A stretch of DNA of 13,141 bases from JBQCEE01 sp051960575 (lineage in GTDB: Bacteria > Actinomycetota > Actinomycetes > Mycobacteriales > Jatrophihabitantaceae): positions 1 to 13,141 of the forward strand of contig NZ_JBQCEE010000353.1 of the NCBI RefSeq assembly GCF_051960575.1, read 5' to 3'. The number at the start of each line of letters is the position of its first letter. Within the stretch, counting starts at the first letter, position 1. Positions 5,949 through 13,133 of this stretch are shown piece after piece. Below the pieces are notes generated by a model. It saw nothing but the letters and a program-made list of their open reading frames with translations. It did no database searches and was not told the origin of the DNA. A program made the translations under genes and the position numbers.

Positions 5949-6871
5949 TGCTGGGCTGGCTGCTGCTGCCGATGCTGCTCGCCACGGTCTTCGGCATGGC
6001 GGCGCCGCGCCTCGCCCCCCGCCTGCCGCCGGCCTGCGCCACCTGGGGGCTGTCGGCCGGCGCCGTGACCGCGGCCGGCGCGGCGTCGGCCGGGCTCGCG
6101 GTGCTCGCGTTCCTCGCGCTCGCCGAGGCGCCGCCGGCCCGGGCCCGGGGTGGGTGGGCGACGAGCGTGCTGCGCGCGAGCGATCCCTACGCCGTCCCGG
6201 TCGGCACCGTCGCCGGCCTCGTCATCGCGGTCGTGGCCACGCGCCTCCTGCTGACCGCCGCACGGCGCCTGGGCGGCGTCCGCGATGCAGCACGGCTGGC
6301 CGCAGCGCTGCCGGACACCGGCGCCGAGCTGGCGGTCGTGCCCAGCACCGCGCTGCAGGCGTTCGCCGTTCCCGGGCGGCCCGGCCGGATCGTCATGACC
6401 TCCGCCCTGCTGCAGCACCTGGACGCGTCCGGACGACGCGCCGTGCTCACCCACGAGCGGTCGCACCTGGCCCATCGACACCACCTGCACCAGCTGGCGG
6501 TAGGGCTGGCAACGGCAGTGCTGCCGACCCTTGCCCGCATCCCCGCCGCGCTCGAGCTGGCCTGTGAGCGCTGGGCCGACGAGGACGCCGCGGCAGCGAC
6601 GTCCCGGTCGACCGTCGCCGACGCGGTCGAGCGCGTCGCCACGGCACCGGCCCGGGCTGCCCGCCCGACCCCCGTCCTGTTCGCCGGCGCCGCGGACGTC
6701 GTGACCCGCACGGCCGCGCTGCGTGACCCCGCCGGCCCGCCGGCCCGTTGGCGCGTCGCAGTGCTCGCGGCGCTCGTGCTGGTCACCGCCGCGGCCACGG
6801 CGCTCGCCCTGCACCACACCGAGCAGCTGTTCGAGCTCGCGCAACAGGCTTACCGGCATGGCCGCCGCTGA
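5945..6871 (+). CDS. M56-family membrane metalloprotease (BlaR1/MecR1 peptidase part)
   Basis: This 308-residue membrane zinc protease resembles the peptidase part of BlaR1/MecR1. TM segments lie near residues 2-18, 35-60, 84-104, 184-197 and 269-290. The zinc motif is HERSH (170-174, fitting HExxH), followed by the downstream ligand region ACERWADEDA (206-215), where Glu208 is the probable third ligand. The preceding AFAVPGRPGRIVMTSALL (139-156) is the typical M56 strand region. There is no C-terminal penicillin-binding sensor domain, so any signal must come from another protein or the membrane. The start is GTG 5945, overlapping the repressor stop; ATG 5948 is an equally possible in-frame start. 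The paired role with BlaI (proteolytic relief of repression) is established for relatives and inferred here. Its 3' end overlaps the MFS gene by 14 bases. Confidence 0.9.
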   Translation: MMLGWLLLPMLLATVFGMAAPRLAPRLPPACATWGLSAGAVTAAGAASAGLAVLAFLALAEAPPARARGGWATSVLRASDPYAVPVGTVAGLVIAVVATRLLLTAARRLGGVRDAARLAAALPDTGAELAVVPSTALQAFAVPGRPGRIVMTSALLQHLDASGRRAVLTHERSHLAHRHHLHQLAVGLATAVLPTLARIPAALELACERWADEDAAAATSRSTVADAVERVATAPARAARPTPVLFAGAADVVTRTAALRDPAGPPARWRVAVLAALVLVTAAATALALHHTEQLFELAQQAYRHGRR

Positions 6872-8072
6872 CCGCACCACGGCCCCCGGGCTGAGCCCGT
6901 GGCGGTTCGTCCTCGTCTTCGGCGTCGTCAGCCTGCTCGCCGACATGGTCTACGAGGGCGCGCGGAGCATCATCGGTCCGTACCTCACGACCCTCGGCGC
7001 CTCGGCCACGGTGGTCGGCGCCGCCGCGGGCGCCGGCGAGTTCATCGGGTACGGGCTGCGGGTCATGTCCGGCTACGCCGTCAGCCGCACCCGCCACTAC
7101 TGGCGCTGGACGATCCTCGGCTACGCGCTCACCGCCGTCAGCGTCCCGTTGATCGGCGCCACCGGCGCGCTCGTGCCCGCACTGCTGCTGTACGGCGGCG
7201 AGCGGCTCGGCAAGGCCGTGCGCTCGCCGGCCAAGGACACGCTGCTCTCGTTCGCCGCCGCCCGCACCGGACGCGGCACCGGCTTCGGCGTGCACCAGGC
7301 CCTCGACCAGACCGGCGCCGTGCTCGGGCCGCTCGTGCTCGCCGGCGTCCTGGCCTGGCGCACCGACGACTACCGCCTCGCCTTCGGCGTGCTCGCCGTG
7401 CCCGGGGTCGCCGTCCTGGTGCTGCTCGGCTGGTTGCGCCGGCGGGTACCTGATCCCCGCAGCTTCGAGGACGAGGAGGTGGAGACGCCCCGTCCCGACA
7501 CCGCAGGGCACCCCGAGTCGCGCAGGTTGCCGCGCCTGTTCTGGCAGTACGCGGCCCTCGTCGGGCTGCTCTCGGTCGGGATCGTCTCGTTCCCGCTGCT
7601 CGCGTTCCACGCCGTCACCCATCACGTGCTCACCGCGGCACACGTGCCGCTGCTGTTCGCCGCGGCCATGGCGGTGGACGGTGCGAGCGGGCCCGTCGTG
7701 GGTCGGCTCTACGACCGTTGTGGCCCGTTCGTCCTGCTCGCCGTGCCGGTCGCTGCCGCCCTTGCCGCGTTGGCCCTCACGACCAGCGCGGCGCTGGTGT
7801 GGCTCGGTGTCGGCGCGTGGGCCGTCGTCAGCGGCGTGCTCGACTCGACCGCCAAGGCCGTCGTCACCGAACTGGTCCCGAGCGCCGGCCGGGCAGTGGC
7901 GTTCGGGTGGTTCGCGCTCGTGCGCGGGGCCGGCCTGCTGGCCGCCGGCATCGTGCTCGGCGCCGTGTACGACGCCGACCGGCACTGGGCCATCGCCGTC
8001 ATCGTCGCGCTCAACGCCGTCGCCGCGGCCGGGCTCGCCGCCCTGCTCGGGCGCGTCCGTCGGGCGGCCTGA
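6858..8072 (+). CDS. MFS transporter, probable efflux protein
   Basis: This 404-residue protein has about twelve predicted TM helices in two halves, split by a charged loop (residues 193-226, with RSFEDEEVETPRPD). The first half holds SLLADMVYEGARSIIGPYL (25-43) and ERLGKAVRSPAKDTLLS (115-131). The latter matches the 'R-x-G-K-G-x-R-x-P-x-x-D' loop of one major facilitator subgroup. The second half repeats the loop after TM8 as GRLYDRCGP (282-290). Substrates of this subgroup are mostly unknown; drug or lipid-linked compound efflux is an inference from neighbouring uppP. ATG 6858 lies inside the end of the M56 gene in another frame with no clear ribosome-binding site, so translation is likely coupled. 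It is the last gene of the operon, with an inverted repeat across its stop codon. Confidence 0.88.
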   Translation: MAAADRTTAPGLSPWRFVLVFGVVSLLADMVYEGARSIIGPYLTTLGASATVVGAAAGAGEFIGYGLRVMSGYAVSRTRHYWRWTILGYALTAVSVPLIGATGALVPALLLYGGERLGKAVRSPAKDTLLSFAAARTGRGTGFGVHQALDQTGAVLGPLVLAGVLAWRTDDYRLAFGVLAVPGVAVLVLLGWLRRRVPDPRSFEDEEVETPRPDTAGHPESRRLPRLFWQYAALVGLLSVGIVSFPLLAFHAVTHHVLTAAHVPLLFAAAMAVDGASGPVVGRLYDRCGPFVLLAVPVAAALAALALTTSAALVWLGVGAWAVVSGVLDSTAKAVVTELVPSAGRAVAFGWFALVRGAGLLAAGIVLGAVYDADRHWAIAVIVALNAVAAAGLAALLGRVRRAA

Positions 8073-8101
8073 CCGGCCGAGGACGCCGACGCCGTCAGGC
8101 C
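8066..8101. terminator. bidirectional terminator-like inverted repeat across both stop codons
   Basis: GGCCTGAC (8066-8073) and GTCAGGCC (8094-8101) form a perfect 8-bp stem around a 20-base loop. Each arm contains a stop codon: TGA of the MFS gene at 8070-8072 and, on the other strand, TGA of the ABC ATPase at 8095-8097. The repeat would fold the same way in both convergent transcripts. No U-tract follows, which is common in high-GC actinobacteria. Confidence 0.5.
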
Positions 8102-8742
8102 ACCGCCCGCACCGTGCCGTCGGCGAGCGGGACGACGAGGTCGCACCGCCGCAGCACACGGGCGTCGTGGGTCGAGACCACCACGCACGTGCCGGCGGCG
8201 GCCGCACGATCCACGGCGTCGAGCACGAGCGACAGGTGGCCGGCATCCTGGGCGCTGGTCGGTTCGTCGAGCACGACCAACCGGCGTCCACCGAGCAGCG
8301 TGCGGGCCAGGGCGGCACGCTGCCGCTCGCCGGCGGACAGCTGGTCGGCACGGCGGTCGATGAGCCGACCGAGGCCGAGCCGCTCGAGCAGGTCGTCGGC
8401 GGGTTCCGGCGAAGCCGACGTGCCCACCGTGGCGACCGCGACGTTCTCACCGACCGTCAGCACCGGGTCGAGCGCGGCGTGCTGCGGCAGGTACGACACG
8501 AGCGACCAGTCGCCGATGCGGTCGGCGTCGACGCCGTCGATGCGGACGCGGCCGCTCGTGGGCGGCCGGAAGCCGGCGAGCAGGGCGCACAGCGACGACT
8601 TGCCGGACCCCGAGCGTCCCGAGAGCGCCACCCGTTGGCCGGCAGACGCCGTGAAGGTCACCTCGTGCAGCACCGGGAGGGCACGCCGGCGCAGGCGCAC
8701 CTCGAGGCCGACGGCCTCCACCTCGAGCAGCGGGGCGGTCAT
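8095..8742 (-). CDS. ABC transporter ATPase (second of the operon)
   Basis: This 215-residue cytoplasmic ATPase would energise the permease encoded upstream. The motifs are complete: Walker A GRSGSGKSS (42-50), Q-loop in LPQH (Gln87), signature LSAGERQ (135-141), Walker B RLVVLDEP (154-161) and H-loop STHD (His192). The signature is LSAGE rather than LSGGE, and the D-loop region reads TSAQDAG where SALD is usual; the two together could make this the less active partner of a heterodimer. Its ATG overlaps the stop of the first ATPase in an ATGA arrangement with no separate Shine-Dalgarno, so its output is tied to that gene. It resembles the MacB/LolD ATPase group. It is the last gene of the operon and ends in the shared inverted repeat. 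Confidence 0.92.
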   Translation of the reverse strand: MTAPLLEVEAVGLEVRLRRRALPVLHEVTFTASAGQRVALSGRSGSGKSSLCALLAGFRPPTSGRVRIDGVDADRIGDWSLVSYLPQHAALDPVLTVGENVAVATVGTSASPEPADDLLERLGLGRLIDRRADQLSAGERQRAALARTLLGGRRLVVLDEPTSAQDAGHLSLVLDAVDRAAAAGTCVVVSTHDARVLRRCDLVVPLADGTVRAVA

Positions 8743-9557
8743 GCCGGACGCGCCGGGGTGAGGAGCACGCCGTGCTCGGTGACGGTGATGTCCACGTGCT
8801 CCGTGCCGAGCGCCGCGACGGCCGCCGGTGGCAGCTCGACGCGACGGCGCGAGTCGATGCGCGCGCGCAGCGCACCGTCACCGACGCCCTCGGCGACCAG
8901 GATGCCGTCGCGCATCTCGACGACCCGAGTCGCGAGCGACCGCACCCGGGCGTCGTGGGTGGCGACGACGACGGTCGAGCCGTGCTCGGCCAGCGCGTGC
9001 AGTTGGTCGAAGACGAGGCCGCTCGAGTGGTCGTCGAGTTCGGCGGTCGGTTCGTCGGCGATCAACACGTCCGGACGCGTCACCGCGGCCGACACGACGG
9101 CGAGGCGCTGCTGCTCGCCGCCGGAGAGGAACCGCGTCGGCGTCGAGCGCAGCGGCAGCAGGCCGACGCGGTCGAGCACCTCGGCGGGGTCGTCGTGCTC
9201 GGCACCGGTCGCGCGCATCGTCTGGGCCACGTGCCGTTCGGCCGACAGGTGGGGGAAGAGCGCCGCCGCAGGCCGCTGCGTCACCCAGAGGATGCGGCGG
9301 CGCAGGTCCGCCCGCTCGCGGCGGGTCAGGTCGTCGGCGGGGCGGCCGTCCCACGTGACCGCGCCGGCGGTCGGGGTGTCGCGCAGCCCGAGCATCGCGA
9401 GCAGCGTCGACTTGCCGCTGCCGGACGGCCCGATCAGCACCGTCACCTCACCCGGCCGCACTTCGACGTCGACGCCCGCGAGCGCGACGACCGACCCGGT
9501 GTCGGCGTCGAACACCTTGACGAGGTCGGTGCAGCGCCCGACCGGACCGCTACTCAC
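8739..9557 (-). CDS. ABC transporter ATPase with C-terminal AbrB/MazE-like extension
   Basis: This 272-residue ATPase is of the MacB/LolD type. It has Walker A GPSGSGKST (43-51), Q-loop Gln94, signature LSGGEQQ (144-150), Walker B VLIADEP (164-170) and H-loop His201, all intact. The ABC core ends near residue 222. The remaining 50 residues read ARIDSRRRVELPPAAVAALG, then DITVTEHGVLLTP, which fits the swapped-hairpin AbrB/MazE fold ('DSxGRxxLPxxxxxxLG...V.V..dGv.L.P'). In transcription factors and antitoxins that fold binds DNA or a partner; here it may mediate dimerisation or regulation. GTG 9557 is chosen because GGAGG (9567-9571) lies nine bases upstream and the gene overlaps the permease stop by eight bases; the longer ORF to 9632 is permease coding sequence in another frame. 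Confidence 0.92.
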   Translation of the reverse strand: MSSGPVGRCTDLVKVFDADTGSVVALAGVDVEVRPGEVTVLIGPSGSGKSTLLAMLGLRDTPTAGAVTWDGRPADDLTRRERADLRRRILWVTQRPAAALFPHLSAERHVAQTMRATGAEHDDPAEVLDRVGLLPLRSTPTRFLSGGEQQRLAVVSAAVTRPDVLIADEPTAELDDHSSGLVFDQLHALAEHGSTVVVATHDARVRSLATRVVEMRDGILVAEGVGDGALRARIDSRRRVELPPAAVAALGTEHVDITVTEHGVLLTPARPA

Positions 9558-12315
9558 CGCGCATCGCCTCCAGTGCCACGCGCCGCCGCGTCGTCCAGCT
9601 GATGGTCGCGAGCAGCGCCGCGGCGCCGACACACGCGGCGAGCGCGACGCTGAGCAGGTCGTGCGCCGAGACGTGCACGTAGAGCGGTGGCGGGTCGCCG
9701 CCGCCGAACTCGAGCAACCGCGACGAGAAGGTGCTCAGGACGAGGACGGACGCGACGGCGGCCCCGACGGCGGCGAGCACCCACCCCACGATCTCGAGCA
9801 GTCGTGCGGTGAGCACACCCGACGCCCGCAGCCCGGAGACGACGAGCATCAGCTCGGAGACCCGCGCCGAGGCGGCCGTCCGTTCGACGAACAGGATCAC
9901 GCCCGCCGCCCCGAGCACGACCAGGCAGGCCGTGAGCAGTTCGCGGTAGTCGACGGCGTCGCGCGCGGAGCGGTAGACCGGGCTGTCCTCGATCTGCGCG
10001 GCCGTGCTGACCGAGCCGATCTCGATGCCGCCGAGCTGCCGGCGCAGCTCGCCGAGCCCGTGCCGCGACCACACGGACACCCCGAAGCCCGAGTACTGGG
10101 TGGCCGACAGGGGGTGGGGAGGGGCGAGCCGCGGGTCGTAGGCACCGAGCCGCGGGAAGAGCGAGGTCGACGTGGTGACCAGGCCGAACCGAAGACCCGG
10201 GTACAGCGCGGCGTGCCCGACCACGGTGAAGATGACCGGCTGGAACCCGACGGTCGAGGCGAAGGTCGTGCCGTCGCGAAGATGGTCGAGGCCGATGGCG
10301 AGCACCGGGACGATCGGTCTGGCCGTGGCTCCCGGGCCCCGGACGAAGGTCGCGGTCTCGGCCCGGGCGGCGGCCAGCTCGCGTCCGCTGCCCCAGGACG
10401 CGACGGCCGGGAACGTGCGCGGACTGATCACCACCAACTGCTGCGAGCCGACCCCGTCGATGGTGTCGACCTGGGTGTTCCAGACCAGCGTGCTGCCGCT
10501 CGGCGGCGTCGGGTCGTGCCCCTGCGCGCTCGGCCGGGCGGCCGGTGCGGTCGGGTCGAGCAGCGCCGAGCCGTCGATGGTGACGACCGTCCGCGCGCCG
10601 ACGGAGACGGCGGTGCGGTCGGCGACGGCACGGACGGTCGCCGCCGTCGAGGTGCGTGCGAACAGCAGCATGCCGATCGCCGTGGTCAGCCCGGCCACGA
10701 TGAGCACGACGAGCAGGCCGCCTGCGGCGAGCCGGCGCAGGGCGAGGCGCACGGCGAAGCGTCCGCGCGTGCTGTCCGGGACGCCGGCGGGCAGGCAGCG
10801 GGACGCACGTTGCGCCGCCCCCACCAGGACGTACCCCGCGATGGCCCCGACGGCGAGCAGGCCCACCACCGGGATGAGCAGGGCGAGCCAGCTCGACACC
10901 GACGCACCGTGGTCGCCGTACAGGCTGATCACCACCGCGCCGAGGGCTGCGGCGATAGCGGCGGGCACGGCGGCGCGACCGCGGCGCGCGGCCGACGGCA
11001 CCGACTCGGGTGTGCTCCACACGACCGCCGCGACGACGGTGGTGGCCGCGATGAGCGCCAGCGCGCCACCGCAGAGCGCGGCGGTGATCCGAATGCCGTC
11101 GGTGAACGCCGCACCCCACTGCGGGCTGACCGCGATGCCGACGAGCACCGCCCCGGTCGCGGCCACGACCATCGGCACCAGGCACTCGACGGCACCGTGC
11201 AGCGCGAGCGTGAACGGCGAGATGCCGAGGAACGCGGCGTGCCGCAGTTCGTCGCGACGTCGGCGCACGGTCAATGCCGTGATCCCGAACAGTGCGACGA
11301 GGCCCAGCCCGGCGGTGGCGAGGGCCAGCGACCGCATCGGCCCGGACGTCGCGGCGACCTCGTCGTGCGCGGGACCGGTGAGGCCGGCGATGCCGGACAG
11401 CACCATGACGCGCAGCGGCGTCGGCCCGCTCACGGCGGACGGCAGCACCTCGACCGCATCGCTGAAGGTCTTGACCGCGGCGACCGTGGCCGTGGCCTGG
11501 CCGAGTGTCGTGTGGGGCAGCAGGCGGCGCTGCGCCACCCACTGCAGCTGGTCCTGCGTCGCGGCGGAAAGGCGCACGGCGGTCGCCGGATCGGTCACGA
11601 GCAGGTCGGCGTTGTCGCCGGTGAGCGAGTCGGTCGGCAGTTGTCCGTGCCGGTCGCTCCACAGCACGGAGCCCGCCGGGTCGACGGGACTCGCCGAGTG
11701 TCGGTCGACGGCGTAGGCGCCGGCGAAGGGCGCCTGCGCCGACCGCGTGACCGACTTCGGGCTGCCCGGCGCGGTCGGCAGGGTGATCGAGAGCGTCACC
11801 GGCGTGCCGACGCGCAGCTTGAGCGCGGTGGCAACCGACGACGGCAGCCAGACGCCGCCGGGCGTGCTCGCGGTCGGTCCCTCGGCCCGCAGCCGCTGCG
11901 CGGGACGGTCGACGGCGAACAGGCGGACGCGCTGCTGCCGCTTGCCGACCGACACCACCGACCCGTAGGTGGCGCTGGTGTCGAGCTCGCGGGTGATCGA
12001 GCCGGCGCTGAGCTCGGTCGCGTCCAGGTGCGGCAGGTGGTCGAGGTCGCGCAGCAGTCCCGAGGCGACCTTGGCGAAGGGCGAGTCGGGGAAGACGACT
12101 CGGACGACGTCGTTCGGGTCGTCGGCGTTCACCCCCGGCTGGATGTCCGCGCGCGCCTGGTCGAACGCGGCGTTGCCCGCGTGCTGCAGGTAGAGCGGCT
12201 CGCTCACCCCGGCCGCGGCGGTGAGCCCGAAGACCGCGAGCAGCAACAGCCCGCGCAGCGGTTCGGCGAAGACCCGTCCCGGAGCCGCACGCAGCAGGGG
12301 TGACGGTCCGCGCAT
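9550..12315 (-). CDS. large FtsX/MacB-like ABC permease, 10 TM
   Basis: This 921-residue membrane protein has a duplicated FtsX design. TM helices fall near residues 20-43, 328-350, 371-397, 408-434, 448-466, 476-500, 529-553, 792-810, 838-862 and 886-906. Two large extracytoplasmic domains lie at about 44-327 and 554-791. After TM2 and TM8 come the cytoplasmic coupling regions RRRRDELRHAAFLGI (351-365) and ARVSELMLVVSGLRASG (817-833), typical of FtsX-type permeases that contact the ATPase. Relatives move lipoproteins, peptides or antibiotics by mechanotransmission, or act as sensors; the substrate here is unknown. ATG 12313-12315 is chosen because GGAGG (12325-12329) lies nine bases upstream and the N-terminus then runs straight into TM1; the open frame extends to 12390 without a site. 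One permease with two halves and two ATPases suggests a heterodimeric complex. Confidence 0.9.
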   Translation of the reverse strand: MRGPSPLLRAAPGRVFAEPLRGLLLLAVFGLTAAAGVSEPLYLQHAGNAAFDQARADIQPGVNADDPNDVVRVVFPDSPFAKVASGLLRDLDHLPHLDATELSAGSITRELDTSATYGSVVSVGKRQQRVRLFAVDRPAQRLRAEGPTASTPGGVWLPSSVATALKLRVGTPVTLSITLPTAPGSPKSVTRSAQAPFAGAYAVDRHSASPVDPAGSVLWSDRHGQLPTDSLTGDNADLLVTDPATAVRLSAATQDQLQWVAQRRLLPHTTLGQATATVAAVKTFSDAVEVLPSAVSGPTPLRVMVLSGIAGLTGPAHDEVAATSGPMRSLALATAGLGLVALFGITALTVRRRRDELRHAAFLGISPFTLALHGAVECLVPMVVAATGAVLVGIAVSPQWGAAFTDGIRITAALCGGALALIAATTVVAAVVWSTPESVPSAARRGRAAVPAAIAAALGAVVISLYGDHGASVSSWLALLIPVVGLLAVGAIAGYVLVGAAQRASRCLPAGVPDSTRGRFAVRLALRRLAAGGLLVVLIVAGLTTAIGMLLFARTSTAATVRAVADRTAVSVGARTVVTIDGSALLDPTAPAARPSAQGHDPTPPSGSTLVWNTQVDTIDGVGSQQLVVISPRTFPAVASWGSGRELAAARAETATFVRGPGATARPIVPVLAIGLDHLRDGTTFASTVGFQPVIFTVVGHAALYPGLRFGLVTTSTSLFPRLGAYDPRLAPPHPLSATQYSGFGVSVWSRHGLGELRRQLGGIEIGSVSTAAQIEDSPVYRSARDAVDYRELLTACLVVLGAAGVILFVERTAASARVSELMLVVSGLRASGVLTARLLEIVGWVLAAVGAAVASVLVLSTFSSRLLEFGGGDPPPLYVHVSAHDLLSVALAACVGAAALLATISWTTRRRVALEAMRGE

Positions 12316-12363
12316 CCTCGGGCACCTCCGTCCGGCGGGTCCGGCGATCCGCGTGCGGACAGT

Positions 12364-12407
12364 CAAGACCCGACCGGCGACGAAGGACAAGACCCGATCA
12401 CCGGCGA
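12364..12407. repeat. imperfect tandem repeat between lipoprotein and permease genes
   Basis: CAAGACCCGA occurs at 12364-12373 and again at 12388-12397. In each case CCGGCGA follows, after a TCA insertion in the second copy. The period is 24 bp. It lies in the 95-bp gap upstream of the permease start (minus strand), where a minus-strand TTGACT (12361-12366) could be a -35 but has no good -10. It may be an operator for an internal promoter or a simple duplication. Confidence 0.4.
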
Positions 12408-12410
12408 GGT

Positions 12411-13013
12411 TCAGTCGTTCTCGACGATGAAGTCCCAGCCGACGATCGGGCTGCCGCCGGCGGGTGCCCAGTAGATGCGCCCCTCACCGGTCGGCATGAC
12501 CGCGGTGACCCGGAAGGTGAGGTCGTGGGCGGCGCTGAGCGTCGCCGGCGGCGGCGCCTCCCCCACCGGCAGCGTGGGGTGGAACGAGCGGCCCAGTTGG
12601 TCGGTGATGGTGAAGTCGGCCAGCCGCAACGGGACGGTGCCGGTGACCTGCGCCAGCGTGACGGTGAAGATCGCGGTCACCGACGGCGGCGGCGGCGCGA
12701 CGAACGGCGGCACCTTCGGGCCGGTGACGGTGGCGAGCACCTGGCCGGACGGAGCCACGACCTGCACACCGATGCCCTGCACCGCCAGCTGTGGGTGACC
12801 GGGCGAGGCCGTCACCACGCGGTCGACCGGCGTCGATGTGCTGGGCAGGAACGACGGCAGCGGCCGCTCGCCGAGGGGCGCCTCGGACGATCCGGACGAT
12901 GCGCTCGACGGGGCCGAGGCGCTGCCGGCACTGCTGCACGCAGCGAGGCAGGACGTGAGGACGGCGACGAGCGCGGTCGCGACGGACGTCCGGACGGAAG
13001 GATGGTGTCTCAA
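12411..13013 (-). CDS. secreted lipoprotein with C-terminal DUF4352-like domain
   Basis: This 200-residue predicted lipoprotein is the first gene of the ABC operon. The N-terminus MRHHPSVRTSVATALVAVLT is a short signal peptide leading to the lipobox LAAC, with Cys26 as the lipidated residue. A Ser/Ala/Pro-rich linker (27-60) follows. Then comes a beta-rich domain with AIFTVTLAQVTGTVPLRLAD, FTITDQLGRSFHP and the ending GWDFIVEND, similar in style to immunoglobulin-like DUF4352 domains; that assignment is tentative. It may serve as an extracytoplasmic partner of the permease. The start is uncertain: TTG 13011-13013 (or CTG one codon earlier) gives the best signal peptide and follows GAGAGG (13026-13031). 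The open frame reaches a GTG at 13070, but that codon lies inside a strong hairpin and would add an unlikely N-terminal extension. Confidence 0.78.
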   Translation of the reverse strand: MRHHPSVRTSVATALVAVLTSCLAACSSAGSASAPSSASSGSSEAPLGERPLPSFLPSTSTPVDRVVTASPGHPQLAVQGIGVQVVAPSGQVLATVTGPKVPPFVAPPPPSVTAIFTVTLAQVTGTVPLRLADFTITDQLGRSFHPTLPVGEAPPPATLSAAHDLTFRVTAVMPTGEGRIYWAPAGGSPIVGWDFIVEND

Positions 13014-13038
13014 CAGTTGTGGTGACCTCTCGACAGAC

Positions 13039-13070
13039 GTGTGGGCCCGGCCGCGCGGCCCGGCCCACAC
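13039..13070. terminator. strong GC-rich hairpin upstream of the lipoprotein gene
   Basis: GTGTGGGCC (13039-13047) and its complement (13062-13070) begin a 16-bp stem that closes on CGCG and contains a single mismatch. On the minus strand it starts 16 bases after the stop codon at 13086-13088, so it most likely terminates the upstream (right-hand) minus-strand transcription unit. The lipoprotein operon promoter must then lie within about 25 bp, or transcription reads through. No U-tract is seen. Confidence 0.55.
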
Positions 13071-13085
13071 CCGCCTCAGCGAATG

Positions 13086-13133
13086 CTAGCGGGCGTGGCC
13101 CTGGCCCCCCATCACGGTGGTGTAGATGTTCAA
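13086..13133 (-). CDS. possible micro-ORF or tail of a gene beyond the window
   Basis: The minus-strand frame encodes MNIYTTVMGGQGHAR if the TTG at 13131-13133 is a start, then stops (TAG) at 13086-13088. All codons end in G or C, and a strong hairpin follows, as expected after a gene. A TAG in the same frame at 13137-13139 means it cannot simply be the end of a longer gene in this frame. It must be a 15-codon peptide, a frameshifted tail, or coincidence. No spaced Shine-Dalgarno is visible; AGGGG lies too close to the TTG. I do not recognise the peptide. Confidence 0.22.
   Translation of the reverse strand: MNIYTTVMGGQGHAR

Noticed and set aside
7681..12303. A 1540-codon plus-strand open frame opposite the ABC operon
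   Set aside because: It is antisense to the well-supported permease and ATPases, its product is Arg/Gly/His-rich low-complexity sequence without domains, and such frames are common in very GC-rich DNA.
13014..13070. A 19-residue longer N-terminus for the lipoprotein from GTG 13070
   Set aside because: The start would lie inside the 16-bp hairpin stem, has no ribosome-binding site, and adds a polar extension before the signal peptide.
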